Below the pieces are notes generated by a model. That model saw only the letters and a list, made by a program, of their open reading frames with translations, did no database searches and was not told the DNA's origin. From assembly GCF_025148635.1 (NCBI RefSeq), contig NZ_CP102269.1, forward strand, positions 4,650,001 through 4,714,000: a DNA stretch of 64,000 nucleotides. The letters run 5' to 3'. This DNA comes from Butyricimonas virosa (lineage in GTDB: Bacteria; Bacteroidota; Bacteroidia; Bacteroidales; Marinifilaceae). How positions within the stretch are numbered: position 1 is the first letter of the stretch; each line of letters opens with the position of its first letter. Shown here one piece after another: positions 15,727 through 24,586 of this stretch. The translations under genes and the position numbers were made by a program.

Positions 15727-15855
15727 AACTAAAACAAAATTCGCACGAAATAGACCTGTTTTTCGATATACGAATCACAAAAATCAACGAATTACAATAC
15801 AGAATAATTTCTACATTAGAAACAATCTATATAATGCCAAGTTGATAACAAATAA

Positions 15856-15886
15856 CTTGTACCTATTAATAAATTAATTATATTTG
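15856..15886 (+). promoter_or_regulatory. Candidate promoter of the hydrogenase structural operon
   Basis: CTTG (15856-15859) and TATATTTG (15879-15886) are 19 bases apart, a good match to the Bacteroidetes -33/-7 layout. The first gene starts at 15994, leaving a leader of about 100 bases. Confidence 0.6.
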
Positions 15887-15890
15887 GAAC

Positions 15891-15929
15891 GCTTTTCATA
15901 GTGATTGAAATCAAATCACTGGAAAAAGC
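15891..15929 (+). promoter_or_regulatory. Hairpin at the 5' end of the hydrogenase mRNA leader
   Basis: An outer stem (15891-15897 with 15922-15929, one bulged A) and an inner 7-bp stem (15900-15906 with 15914-15920) form a long hairpin directly after the predicted -7 element. It would sit at the extreme 5' end of the transcript, where it could stabilise the mRNA or serve as a regulatory site. Confidence 0.45.
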
Positions 15930-15993
15930 AAAAAATTATAAGAATGTGTGCTTCTCATTCAAGAAAAAATAGAGTAATTAATACAGGTATTGA

Positions 15994-16542
15994 ATGCAAA
16001 CGTTATCGGACCATATCTTAGATATTGCCCAAAACTCGATACGAGCCCAAGCCTCTCGTGTTGAAATTAAACTGCAAGAGAATATAACGAAAGATTCTCT
16101 TGTTATTACGATCAGAGATAACGGGTGTGGTATGGACGAAACCACGGTTGCAAAAGTTACCGATCCTTTTTTCACGAGTAGAACCGTGCGTAAAGTCGGG
16201 CTGGGCATCCCTTTATTCAAACAGAATGCAGAGGCAACAGGAGGAACCTTGAAAATAAAATCAAAACCGGGAGAAGGTACCACAATCGAGGCAAGCTTCG
16301 GTCTTTTACACTGGGACAGACCACCCATGGGTGATATTGCCGGGAGCATCGTGATTCTCGTGTCGGCAAATCCCGAAATCAACTTTATTTACCGTCACAC
16401 CACGGAGAAAGGGGAATATACGTTCGACACGAATGAAGTAAAAGAGATACTGGAGGGAGTACCTCTCAACGACCCGGAAATCGTTATAGCATTAAGACAA
16501 ATGATCCGGGAAAACATAAAAGAGATTACACAAACAAGTTAA
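15994..16542 (+). CDS. GHKL-ATPase protein, hydrogenase-associated
   Basis: This 182-residue protein begins with a histidine-kinase-type ATPase domain: DIAQNSIRA N-box, DNGCGMD G1 box and KVGLGIPL G2 box. It lacks a phospho-accepting histidine domain. A C-terminal extension of about 80 residues has no recognised fold. Small ATPases like this are commonly found as the first gene of [FeFe] hydrogenase operons in anaerobes. It lies 25 bases before the ferredoxin gene. It may be the phosphorelay or anti-sigma counterpart of the protein at 11015, but no partner is proven. Confidence 0.85.
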   Translation: MQTLSDHILDIAQNSIRAQASRVEIKLQENITKDSLVITIRDNGCGMDETTVAKVTDPFFTSRTVRKVGLGIPLFKQNAEATGGTLKIKSKPGEGTTIEASFGLLHWDRPPMGDIAGSIVILVSANPEINFIYRHTTEKGEYTFDTNEVKEILEGVPLNDPEIVIALRQMIRENIKEITQTS

Positions 16543-16567
16543 CACAAAATAACCTTAATCATTTTAT

Positions 16568-16957
16568 ATGGAAAAAATCAAATCACTCGCGGACCTCAAA
16601 CGCATCAAAGAAAACGTGCAGACGAAGATTGATCTTCGGGAGAAAAGTGAACAGGTTGAAAACCTGATCCAGATTAAAGTGGCTATGGCAACTTGCGGGA
16701 TCGCCGCAGGTAGTAAGGACACCATGAACTACTTTATCGAGAACCTGGAGAAAAACGGGATTGCTGCCGTGGTTACACAAACCGGATGCATGGGGTACTG
16801 TTACGCGGAACCGACCGTGGAAATCACAAAACCGGGGAAAGACCCGATCGTGTTCGGACATGTAACGACCGAAAGAGCCGAAGAAATCATTCAGAAATAC
16901 CTGAAGAATGACGAGCTCGTGGCCGACATCATTCCGGTAAATTTTGAAACAATCTAA
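16568..16957 (+). CDS. Hydrogenase-associated 2Fe-2S thioredoxin-like ferredoxin
   Basis: The 129-residue protein has a basic helical N-terminus and a thioredoxin-like [2Fe-2S] domain related to NuoE and the N-terminus of HydB. Cysteines at C43 (ATCGIAAG), C74 and C78 (GCMGYC) match the family pattern. The classical fourth cysteine in the first loop is absent, a variant familiar in this hydrogenase-linked family as I recall it. It is encoded 45 bases upstream of hydB and is probably a small electron-carrying or accessory subunit of the complex. Confidence 0.85.
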   Translation: MEKIKSLADLKRIKENVQTKIDLREKSEQVENLIQIKVAMATCGIAAGSKDTMNYFIENLEKNGIAAVVTQTGCMGYCYAEPTVEITKPGKDPIVFGHVTTERAEEIIQKYLKNDELVADIIPVNFETI

Positions 16958-17002
16958 AACAAAAAAAAGACAGCTAGAACAACTAATCAAAACCTTGAAT
17001 CT

Positions 17003-18793
17003 ATGAGTTATAAAATGCATATCCTCGTTTGTGGTGGAACGGGATGTAGAGCATCTGCCAGTCACCAGATTATTACCAGACTGGAAGAATGTTTAAAAGA
17101 GAAAAACCTAGAAGACGAAGTTCAGGTCATCGCAACCGGTTGTTTCGGTTTCTGTGAAAAAGGACCGATCGTGAAAGTCATGCCTGACAACACCTTCTAC
17201 GTACAGGTTAAGCCGGATGACGCCGAGGAAATTGTAAATGAACATGTTATCAAAGGACGTAAAGTCGAAAGATTATTATATAAAGATCCGGAAAAGAAAG
17301 AAGCAGTAAGCGACTCGAAACACATGGGTTTCTACAAGAAACAACTGCGGATCGCCTTGCGTAACTGCGGATTCATTGACCCGGAAAATATTGAAGAATA
17401 CATCGCACGTGAAGGATATTCCGCGTTAGCAAAATGTATCACCGAGATGAAACCGGAAGAAGTGATCAACGAGATCAAATTATCCGGACTTCGCGGTCGT
17501 GGAGGTGGTGGATTCCCCACCGGATTGAAATGGGAATTCGCGAGCAAATACCAGGCTGACCAGAAATACGTGGTTTGTAATGCTGACGAAGGTGACCCGG
17601 GCGCATTCATGGACCGTTCCATCATGGAAGGTGATCCACATTCGGTTATTGAAGCCATGGCCATTTGCGGATACAGTATTGGGGCTACCAAAGGGTTGGT
17701 TTACATCCGTGCCGAATACCCGCTTGCCATTCAACGCCTGAAAACAGCCATCCACCAAGCCGAAGAATTCGGTTTACTGGGTGAAAATATCTTCGGAACC
17801 GATTTCTCGTTCAATATCGAACTACGCTACGGGGCCGGAGCTTTCGTTTGTGGCGAGGAAACAGCATTGATCCACTCCATGGAAGGACACCGCGGAGAAC
17901 CCACGATGAAACCACCTTTCCCGGCAGAATCAGGTTACCTGAATCGCCCGACCAACGTGAACAACGTGGAAACCCTGGCTAATATCCCGGCGATCATCAT
18001 GAAGGGAGCCAATTGGTTCAACAAAATCGGAACGGAACGTTCCAAGGGAACCAAGGTATTCGCCCTTGCCGGAAAAATCAATAACGTGGGATTGATCGAG
18101 GTTCCCATGGGAACTACCCTTCGTGAAGTGATTTACGAGATTGGTGGCGGTATCAAAAACGGTAAAAAATTTAAAGCGGTACAAACCGGAGGTCCTTCCG
18201 GCGGTTGCTTGACCGAGAAACACTTGGATGTACCGATTGATTTCGATAACCTTCTGGCATCCGGTTCCATGATGGGTTCCGGTGGTATGATCGTGATGGA
18301 CGAAGACGACTGTATGGTATCTGTTGCCAAATTCTATCTTGAATTCACAGTGGAAGAATCCTGCGGTAAATGTACACCTTGTCGTATCGGCAACAAACGC
18401 TTGCACGAAACCTTGGATAAAATCACGCAAGGTAAGGGAACCATGGAAGATCTTGAGACATTGAAAAACCTCAGCCGCGTGATCAAAGACACGGCCTTGT
18501 GCGGTCTGGGACAAACTTCCCCGAATCCGGTATTGTCTACCATAGATAACTTCTATGACGAATATCTCGCCCACATCAAAGACAAGAAATGCCCGGCAGG
18601 ACAATGTAAGGCATTACTCATGTTCCACATTGACCCGGAACTTTGTATCGGATGTGGACTCTGTGCCCGAAACTGTCCGGTAGATGCCATCGTGGGTGAA
18701 CGCAAAGAACCGCATTTCATCAACACGGCCAAATGTATCAAATGTGGCGCATGTATGGAGAAATGTAAGTTCAAAGCAGTAAGCACGAGATAA
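17003..18793 (+). CDS. hydB: NAD-linked [FeFe] hydrogenase, subunit B (NuoF-like)
   Basis: This 596-residue flavoprotein subunit oxidises or reduces NAD(H) and passes electrons to HydA. An N-terminal [2Fe-2S] thioredoxin-like domain (C10, C15, C47, C51) comes first. A NuoF core follows with the FMN/NADH glycine-rich loop GLRGRGGGGFPTG (162-174) and a [4Fe-4S] site (C454, C457, C460, C500). A C-terminal pair of [4Fe-4S] motifs (C548/C551/C554/C558 and C578/C581/C584/C588) completes it. This order is that of HydB/HymB in trimeric, often electron-bifurcating, hydrogenases. Cytoplasmic location follows from the lack of signal or membrane segments. It is followed by hydA after 50 bases. Confidence 0.96.
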   Translation: MSYKMHILVCGGTGCRASASHQIITRLEECLKEKNLEDEVQVIATGCFGFCEKGPIVKVMPDNTFYVQVKPDDAEEIVNEHVIKGRKVERLLYKDPEKKEAVSDSKHMGFYKKQLRIALRNCGFIDPENIEEYIAREGYSALAKCITEMKPEEVINEIKLSGLRGRGGGGFPTGLKWEFASKYQADQKYVVCNADEGDPGAFMDRSIMEGDPHSVIEAMAICGYSIGATKGLVYIRAEYPLAIQRLKTAIHQAEEFGLLGENIFGTDFSFNIELRYGAGAFVCGEETALIHSMEGHRGEPTMKPPFPAESGYLNRPTNVNNVETLANIPAIIMKGANWFNKIGTERSKGTKVFALAGKINNVGLIEVPMGTTLREVIYEIGGGIKNGKKFKAVQTGGPSGGCLTEKHLDVPIDFDNLLASGSMMGSGGMIVMDEDDCMVSVAKFYLEFTVEESCGKCTPCRIGNKRLHETLDKITQGKGTMEDLETLKNLSRVIKDTALCGLGQTSPNPVLSTIDNFYDEYLAHIKDKKCPAGQCKALLMFHIDPELCIGCGLCARNCPVDAIVGERKEPHFINTAKCIKCGACMEKCKFKAVSTR

Positions 18794-18816
18794 TTTAGAA
18801 TTTAAAATTTAGAATT
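18794..18816. repeat. Short A/T-rich tandem repeat between hydB and hydA
   Basis: Imperfect TTTAGAAT/TTTAAAAT units fill part of the 50-base hydB-hydA gap. They are of the same type as those at 11512-11535 and 53358-53458. Confidence 0.5.
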
Positions 18817-18843
18817 GCTCAAGCAGTTGAAGAAGTTTATACT

Positions 18844-20616
18844 ATGAATGAAAATATAACACTCAAAATAGACAATCGGGAAATCAGCGTTCCCAAAGGA
18901 ACCACGATTCTTGAAGCAGCCCGGGAACTGGGTATCGATATACCCACGCTTTGCTACATGAACCTAAAAGATTTATGCATCAAAAACGCCCCGGCATCTT
19001 GCCGTATCTGCGTGGTTGAAGTAGATGGCAGGAAAAATCTTGCCCCTTCTTGTGCCACCCGTTGTGAAAACGGTATGAACGTACACACGAATACCATGCG
19101 CGTGCTGAACGCCCGGAGAACCGTTTTGGAATTAATGCTTTCGGATCACCCGTCAGACTGTCTGGTATGTGCCAAATCCGGTAGCTGCGAGTTGCAAGCC
19201 GTGGCCATCAAACTGGGAATCCGCGAAATTCCTTTCCAAGGTACGCAAACCGAATACAAGGTTGATTTATCCCCTTCTATCCGTCGGGATGCCACGAAAT
19301 GTATCTATTGCCGTCGGTGCGAAATGATGTGTAATGACATACAAACCGTAGGGGCACTCGGTGCCGTGAACCGCGGATTTGATTCGGTGGTAATGCCGGC
19401 GTTCGATCAGGCACTGCAAGACTCGGAATGTACTTTCTGCGGACAATGCGTGGCTGTATGCCCGGTAGGAGCTTTAACCGAACTGGATCACACGAACCGG
19501 CTGATCAAAGATCTGGCAAACCCGGACAAGACCGTAATCGTGCAAACTGCCCCGGCCGTTCGTGCCGCCTTAGGGGAAGAATTCGGGTTACCTGCCGGAA
19601 CATCCGTGACGGGAAAAATGGTTGCCGCTTTACGCAAATTAGGCTTTGCCAAGGTATTTGACACGGACTTCGCTGCCGACTTGACCATCATGGAGGAAGG
19701 TACCGAATTATTAGGTCGTTTGACAGCATTCTTAAATGGAGATAAGGATGTGAAACTTCCGATCATCACCTCTTGTTGTCCGGGCTGGGTGAATTTCTTC
19801 GAGAAACAATTCCCGGATTTACTTGATAATCCTTCTAGTGCACGTTCCCCGCAACAGATGTTTGGAGCTATTGCAAAAACTTACTGGGCTGAAAAAATGG
19901 GAATCAAACGGGAAGACCTGATTGTAGTATCCGTGATGCCATGTCTGGCTAAAAAATTCGAAAGTGAACGTGACGAATTCAGAACAAATGGGGATCCGGA
20001 CGTGAACTATTCTATCTCTACACGTGAATTGGCTGCTTTGATCAAACAAACGAACATCAATTTCATGCAACTGGAAAACGAGGATTTCGACGCACCGTTA
20101 GGAGAATCTACCGGAGCCGCTGTTATTTTCGGTGCATCCGGAGGTGTTATGGAAGCAGCCTTACGTACGGCTTACGAGGTACACACGGGTAAAACGTTGG
20201 ATAACGTGAACTTCGAAGGTGTTCGCGGAATCGAAAACCTGAAAGAAGCCACCATCGACGTAGACGGGTTCGAATTAAAAGTTGCCGTTGCCCATAGCTT
20301 GGGTACCGCCCGCAAGTTGATGAACGAACTTCGTGCCGGCAAATCCCCCTATCACGCCATCGAAGTTATGGCCTGTCCCGGTGGATGTATCGGCGGTGGA
20401 GGTCAACCGCTTCACCACGGAGATTCCGCCCGTATCAAGGCTCGTGCGAAAGCCCTTTACTCGGAGGATACTGAAAAGAATTTCAGGAAATCTCACGAGA
20501 ACCCCTATATCATTTCCTTGTACGAGGAGTTCTTGGGTAAACCCATGAGTGAAAAGGCACATCACTTGTTGCACACGTGCTATTTTAATAGAGGAAAAGA
20601 GATCATTGAACAATAA
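18844..20616 (+). CDS. hydA: NAD-linked [FeFe] hydrogenase, catalytic subunit A
   Basis: This 590-residue catalytic subunit makes or consumes H2 at the H-cluster. All three signature loops are intact: TSCCPGW (309-315, C311/C312), MPCLAKKFE (365-373, C367) and VMACPGGCIGGGGQP (C511, C515). N-terminal clusters are a plant-type [2Fe-2S] domain (C37, C53, C56, C70; extra C45), a His-Cys3 [4Fe-4S] site (H102, C106, C109, C115) and two [4Fe-4S] motifs (C153-C163 and C196-C206). It belongs to the group A NAD-dependent type. It sits between hydB and hydC. The maturases hydE, hydF and hydG are not in this window and must be elsewhere. Confidence 0.97.
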   Translation: MNENITLKIDNREISVPKGTTILEAARELGIDIPTLCYMNLKDLCIKNAPASCRICVVEVDGRKNLAPSCATRCENGMNVHTNTMRVLNARRTVLELMLSDHPSDCLVCAKSGSCELQAVAIKLGIREIPFQGTQTEYKVDLSPSIRRDATKCIYCRRCEMMCNDIQTVGALGAVNRGFDSVVMPAFDQALQDSECTFCGQCVAVCPVGALTELDHTNRLIKDLANPDKTVIVQTAPAVRAALGEEFGLPAGTSVTGKMVAALRKLGFAKVFDTDFAADLTIMEEGTELLGRLTAFLNGDKDVKLPIITSCCPGWVNFFEKQFPDLLDNPSSARSPQQMFGAIAKTYWAEKMGIKREDLIVVSVMPCLAKKFESERDEFRTNGDPDVNYSISTRELAALIKQTNINFMQLENEDFDAPLGESTGAAVIFGASGGVMEAALRTAYEVHTGKTLDNVNFEGVRGIENLKEATIDVDGFELKVAVAHSLGTARKLMNELRAGKSPYHAIEVMACPGGCIGGGGQPLHHGDSARIKARAKALYSEDTEKNFRKSHENPYIISLYEEFLGKPMSEKAHHLLHTCYFNRGKEIIEQ

Positions 20617-20630
20617 TTCGAGATATCATT

Positions 20631-21107
20631 ATGACACAAATATCATTAGCCAAGTGCAAAGTTGACCAACTGGTAAGCCTGTGTGAAGAATTCGGGAATC
20701 AACCGGGAGAGTTGATTAATATCTTGCACAAAGCACAGGGATTGATCGGCTACCTACCTAGAGAAGTACAGGAAGTAATCGCCCGCCAATTAAATATACC
20801 CGTATCCAAAGTGTACGGCGTAGTAACTTTCTATTCATTCTTCACCATGACCCCAAAAGGTGAACACCCGATCTCCGTGTGCATGGGAACCGCATGCTAC
20901 GTTCGGGGTGCAGAGAAGGTATTGGATGAATTCAAACGTATTTTGAAAATAAATGTTGGAGAGACAACCCCGGATGGGAAATTCTCTTTAACCAGCTTGC
21001 GGTGTGTAGGTGCCTGTGGACTTGCCCCAGTTGTACTGATCGGTGAAAAAGTTTACGGACGGGTTACTCCCGGAGAGGTGGAGAAAATTCTAAAAGAATT
21101 CGAGTAA
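20631..21107 (+). CDS. hydC: NAD-linked [FeFe] hydrogenase, subunit C (NuoE-like)
   Basis: The 158-residue subunit is homologous to NuoE. It has an N-terminal helical bundle and a thioredoxin-like [2Fe-2S] domain with ligands C84, C89, C125 and C129. It pairs with HydB in electron transfer from NADH. It lies 14 bases after hydA and is the last gene before a strong terminator. With hydB and hydA it completes the heterotrimer; in other anaerobes such trimers couple NADH and ferredoxin oxidation to H2 formation. Whether bifurcation occurs here cannot be read from the sequence. Confidence 0.96.
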   Translation: MTQISLAKCKVDQLVSLCEEFGNQPGELINILHKAQGLIGYLPREVQEVIARQLNIPVSKVYGVVTFYSFFTMTPKGEHPISVCMGTACYVRGAEKVLDEFKRILKINVGETTPDGKFSLTSLRCVGACGLAPVVLIGEKVYGRVTPGEVEKILKEFE

Positions 21108-21140
21108 CATAAAAGGCGGTCGATTGACCGCCTTTTATGT
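21107..21140 (+). terminator. Terminator of the hydrogenase structural operon
   Basis: A perfect 15-bp stem (21107-21121 with 21126-21140) closes a 4-base loop, starting on the last base of the hydC stop codon. T/A-rich arms flank the GC core. Confidence 0.85.
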
Positions 21141-21180
21141 TAGTTACAAGTTCATACTACACCAACCTGTAACTTGCAAC
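21141..21180. repeat. AACCTGTAACTTGCAAC-type repeat
   Basis: Degenerate units of the kind (A)ACNTGTAAC are seen after the hyd terminator (for example 21164-21180). Similar units occur near 7330-7348, 50715-50748 and 51106-51151, always between genes. Confidence 0.5.
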
Positions 21181-21200
21181 TGATTTTGTAGAAGACAAAA

Positions 21201-22367
21201 TCACTTTATCGGAATTGTAAAATTAAAGTTAGAACCGACACCTTCCTCAGAAGTAAACCACAAGCGCCCATGATTTTTGCTCACGAAGTCTTTACACAAT
21301 AATAGGCCCAAGCCGGAGCCTTCCTCGCTATCCGTACCAAAGGTCGTGAAATGCGTGGACTCATTTAACAGCTTTTCTTGATCTTCATTCTTGATTCCAC
21401 ATCCCCTATCTGACACCGTAACAAGCACTTCTTTACCATTCCCCTCCTCAGTCTTGTTCTCATCCATAACATCCTGTACCTTCACATGTACCATAACAAC
21501 GGTATTTTTATGACTAAATTTAATTGCATTTGAAATCAAGTTACGCACAACGGATTTTATCATTTCGATGTCAACGATAACATTGATAAATTCGACTTCT
21601 GAATCCAGTTCCAAAGAAATTAACTTACTCTCAGCTATCGGCTTAAACACCTCTATAACGCCATTTACCAAACCGACCATATCTATCGGTTGCGGAACAT
21701 TAGACAACTTACCCAACTGGCTCTTGGTCCACTTCAACAGATTATCTAATAAAGAAAATACTTCCTCCGCTGTTTTATTGGTCATTTCCAACATCTCGAA
21801 CACGTCCCCTGGAACGGTTTGCGGGTCGATGCTCATCATAATCGTGTTACACAACATCTTGATGGAAGCCATCGGTGACCGTAAATCATGAGCGATCACG
21901 GAATAAAGCTTATCCCTACCGGCAATTGTCTTTCTCAACTCTTCCGTCTGACGTAAAATAACCCGTCTGGCATCCACCAGAGAAAGTTGATGTTCCACCC
22001 GGATCAACAGCTCTTCCCGACGAAAAGGTTTCGATATAAAATCATTCGCCCCGAGTTGGAACCCCTTCACAACACTTGCCGAGTCATTCAACGCAGTCAA
22101 AAATATAATTGGAATTTCAGCCTGTTCCGGCTCCACCTTCAAGTGTCCTGCCACCTCAAACCCGTCCATATCGGGCATCATAACATCCAACAAAATCAAA
22201 TCCGGATGTTCACTTTTCACTTTTTCCAAAGCTTCCGTCCCGTTCATCGCATACACGATACCAAACCCCTCACGCCCGAGCAAAGCTTTTAACAACAGCA
22301 CATTTGACTGAACATCATCCACCACTAGTATTTTATATTCAGCAGGATTTATTTTCATACACTTCAT
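21201..22367 (-). CDS. Response regulator fused to a histidine kinase
   Basis: This 388-residue soluble protein has a receiver first (acidic D17/D18, phospho-acceptor D61, K113) and then a HisKA dimerisation domain with H160 in IAHDLRSP. The ATPase domain that follows has an NLISNAIKF N-box, a DRGCGI G1 box and a GSGLGLLL G2 box. There are no membrane segments. The receiver-before-kinase order suggests that the kinase activity is gated by phosphorylation from another kinase, plausibly the hybrid kinase just upstream (start 24091, 41-base gap). No DNA-binding output is present in the pair. Confidence 0.93.
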   Translation of the reverse strand: MKCMKINPAEYKILVVDDVQSNVLLLKALLGREGFGIVYAMNGTEALEKVKSEHPDLILLDVMMPDMDGFEVAGHLKVEPEQAEIPIIFLTALNDSASVVKGFQLGANDFISKPFRREELLIRVEHQLSLVDARRVILRQTEELRKTIAGRDKLYSVIAHDLRSPMASIKMLCNTIMMSIDPQTVPGDVFEMLEMTNKTAEEVFSLLDNLLKWTKSQLGKLSNVPQPIDMVGLVNGVIEVFKPIAESKLISLELDSEVEFINVIVDIEMIKSVVRNLISNAIKFSHKNTVVMVHVKVQDVMDENKTEEGNGKEVLVTVSDRGCGIKNEDQEKLLNESTHFTTFGTDSEEGSGLGLLLCKDFVSKNHGRLWFTSEEGVGSNFNFTIPIK

Positions 22368-22408
22368 TTTTTAATTAACACACGTAAACGCTGTCACAAA
22401 TGTACAAA

Positions 22409-24091
22409 CTATAATTTATTTTCGAGATATCTTTCGACCATAGTTTTCAACTTTTCAGCCTCTAACGGTTTAGACATATATTCGTTACATCCGGCGGCAA
22501 GAGCCATTTCCCGATCTGTTTCAAAAGCAAAGGCCGTGGTAGCTATAATTGGAACAGTCGGATTCAATTCCCGGATAATTCCGGCCGCAGACAGGCCATC
22601 CAATCCCGGCATCCGGACATCCATTAAAATTAAATCCGGTTTACTCGATTCATATTTTGTCACCACATCAATCCCGTCATTCGCTCTTAGCACGGAATAG
22701 CGCTCTTCCAGTATAGCCTTGACCAACTCGTAGTTACAATCCATATCTTCAGCTACCAATATCAACGGTTTATTCTGTTCCCCAGCAACCGGGAACGTAC
22801 CATTACAAGGTATTAAAAAATAGAAACAAGACCCGACACCAAGCTCGGATTCTACCCAGATTTCTCCACCCATTTTGTCCAGAATGGATTTACAGATAGA
22901 CAATCCTAACCCGAAACCCTGTTTCAACAAATCCAGCTTTTCAAAACGCCCGAATACATTATTCAATTTTTCTGCCGGAATCCCGCTCCCGGAATCTCGC
23001 ACATATCCTTCCATCATATCTCCCTTCAACTTGTACCCGAAAGTGATTGCCCCTTTTTCGGTATATTTTATAGCATTGGAAATCAAATTTGAATAGAGTT
23101 GCCTCAATCGGTGAGAATCGGAAACAATCGTCAGAGATGCCGCAGGTCGCTCGAAAATTATCTTCACGTCATTCTTGATTCGCATCTGATGCATTTGCCG
23201 TAATTCCTCGCACAACTCATCCATCTGTATGTTCTCATCTATGAATTCCATTTTACCGGATTCGATGCGGGATAAATCAAGAATATCATTAATAAGATGC
23301 AGTAATAAATTACTATTCGCCTTGACAATATCCAAATATTCTTCCCGTTCACATTCACTTTCCGTGTGAGCAATTACCTCGGAAAAACCGACAATAGCGT
23401 TCAACGGAGTCCGAATTTCGTGGCTCACATTTGCCAAAAAGGCCGACTTCAAACGATCCGATTCTTCCGCCCGGTGCTTGGCCTCGATTAATGCCTGTTC
23501 ATCATCCCTTCTTTTTTGAATATCAGCAATAAAACCCAAGACTTTCGTAACTTTTCCTCGTTCATCAAATTCTTGAGCCACTCCTTTTAAATCCACCCAT
23601 TTATACTCCCCGGTATTTAACAAATCCAACCTGAGTTCCAAGTCAATCTTACATGACTCACCCGCCAAAAGACGATTATAAATAGCCTCAAAAATTCCCC
23701 GATCATCCGGATAAATACTGGCAACAAAAGTTGTCATACGAAAAAAGTCATCATGAAATTCCTTTCGATCAACGCCGTACGCCTTGAATAATTCATCCCC
23801 GATTTCGATTTTCCCGCTGACAATATCTGCAAACCAGGGAAAAACGTTACCGGCCTCTAACATTAACGATAACCTGACCACGTTATCCGCTAAGAACTTT
23901 TCTGTTCGTTTCACTACCACCTTTTCACATAAATCACCTTCATTTTCCTCAAAGCCCTCCCCGTTCTTTGCTTGTTGAAAAATCTCTTCTTGCAATTTCC
24001 CGACTTTTCCTTGCAGCTCATGACACAAATTTTCTTGCACCAACAACTTTCTGACGAGTTCTTCTCTCGTAAGGCTTTCATATACACCCAT
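22409..24091 (-). CDS. PAS-containing hybrid histidine kinase with C-terminal receiver
   Basis: This is a 560-residue cytoplasmic hybrid kinase. An N-terminal coiled coil (about 8-60) is followed by a PAS domain (about 72-195), HisKA with H224 in NVSHEIRTPLNA, an ATPase domain (N-box around 335-342, DSGSGIP, GFGLGLSI) and a receiver with D491 in LMDVRMP. There is no transmembrane helix, so it should sense a cytoplasmic cue through the PAS domain. Its receiver resembles the lone receiver at 15349. It is divergent from the receiver/polysaccharide operon starting at 24217, which it may influence. Confidence 0.93.
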   Translation of the reverse strand: MGVYESLTREELVRKLLVQENLCHELQGKVGKLQEEIFQQAKNGEGFEENEGDLCEKVVVKRTEKFLADNVVRLSLMLEAGNVFPWFADIVSGKIEIGDELFKAYGVDRKEFHDDFFRMTTFVASIYPDDRGIFEAIYNRLLAGESCKIDLELRLDLLNTGEYKWVDLKGVAQEFDERGKVTKVLGFIADIQKRRDDEQALIEAKHRAEESDRLKSAFLANVSHEIRTPLNAIVGFSEVIAHTESECEREEYLDIVKANSNLLLHLINDILDLSRIESGKMEFIDENIQMDELCEELRQMHQMRIKNDVKIIFERPAASLTIVSDSHRLRQLYSNLISNAIKYTEKGAITFGYKLKGDMMEGYVRDSGSGIPAEKLNNVFGRFEKLDLLKQGFGLGLSICKSILDKMGGEIWVESELGVGSCFYFLIPCNGTFPVAGEQNKPLILVAEDMDCNYELVKAILEERYSVLRANDGIDVVTKYESSKPDLILMDVRMPGLDGLSAAGIIRELNPTVPIIATTAFAFETDREMALAAGCNEYMSKPLEAEKLKTMVERYLENKL

Positions 24092-24186
24092 TCTATATTT
24101 CGATTAAAATCGACGAAATGTACAAAAAAAATGAACATTTCTTACATTTATACAAACAAAAATAATGCTATTTTGCAACAATGTTG

Positions 24187-24194
24187 TATCTTTG
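24187..24194 (+). promoter_or_regulatory. -7 element for the plus-strand polysaccharide operon
   Basis: TATCTTTG followed by C matches the Bacteroidetes -7 consensus exactly, 22 bases upstream of the receiver start at 24217. No TTTG was found at the ideal -33 distance. The leader would be very short. Confidence 0.6.
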
Positions 24195-24216
24195 CACTAT
24201 TAAAAGAAGGTGATAT

Positions 24217-24582
24217 ATGAGTAAAAACATTCTGATAGTGGATGATAAGCCTGAAATAGCGAAAGTCATCACGATCCAACTATCCAAGGATTATAATGTA
24301 CATTCGGAGGGAAATCCGATTGAAGCTCTTGCATGGATGCACGCAGGAAACATTCCCGATCTTATCATATCGGACGTAAATATGCCGGAAATGGACGGAC
24401 GAACATTCCTCAAGCAGCTAAAAGCAAGCTCCACGTTCAATTTTATACCCGTTATTATTTTATCCAGTCTGGAGAGCAGTAACGACCGAATTGAATTGCT
24501 GGAGGCAGGAGCCTCTGACTTCGTGCTAAAACCTTTCAACCCGCAGGAGCTGAAGATCAGAGTACGTAATTTATTGCGGTAA
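24217..24582 (+). CDS. Receiver protein heading the polysaccharide operon
   Basis: A 121-residue CheY-like receiver with D9/D10, phospho-acceptor D53 (ISDVNMP) and K105 (VLKPF), and no output domain. It ends 4 bases before the sugar transferase gene, so the two are co-transcribed and probably translationally coupled. The next protein starts with a receiver-like domain lacking the phospho-site. A receiver/pseudo-receiver pairing that tunes the first committed step of polysaccharide synthesis is a reasonable inference. Confidence 0.9.
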   Translation: MSKNILIVDDKPEIAKVITIQLSKDYNVHSEGNPIEALAWMHAGNIPDLIISDVNMPEMDGRTFLKQLKASSTFNFIPVIILSSLESSNDRIELLEAGASDFVLKPFNPQELKIRVRNLLR

Positions 24583-24586
24583 AGAT

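Noticed and set aside
21201..24091. Hydrogenase-specific two-component system
   Set aside because: Position next to hydC is suggestive, but the genes run in the opposite direction behind a terminator and nothing in their domains points to hydrogen sensing.
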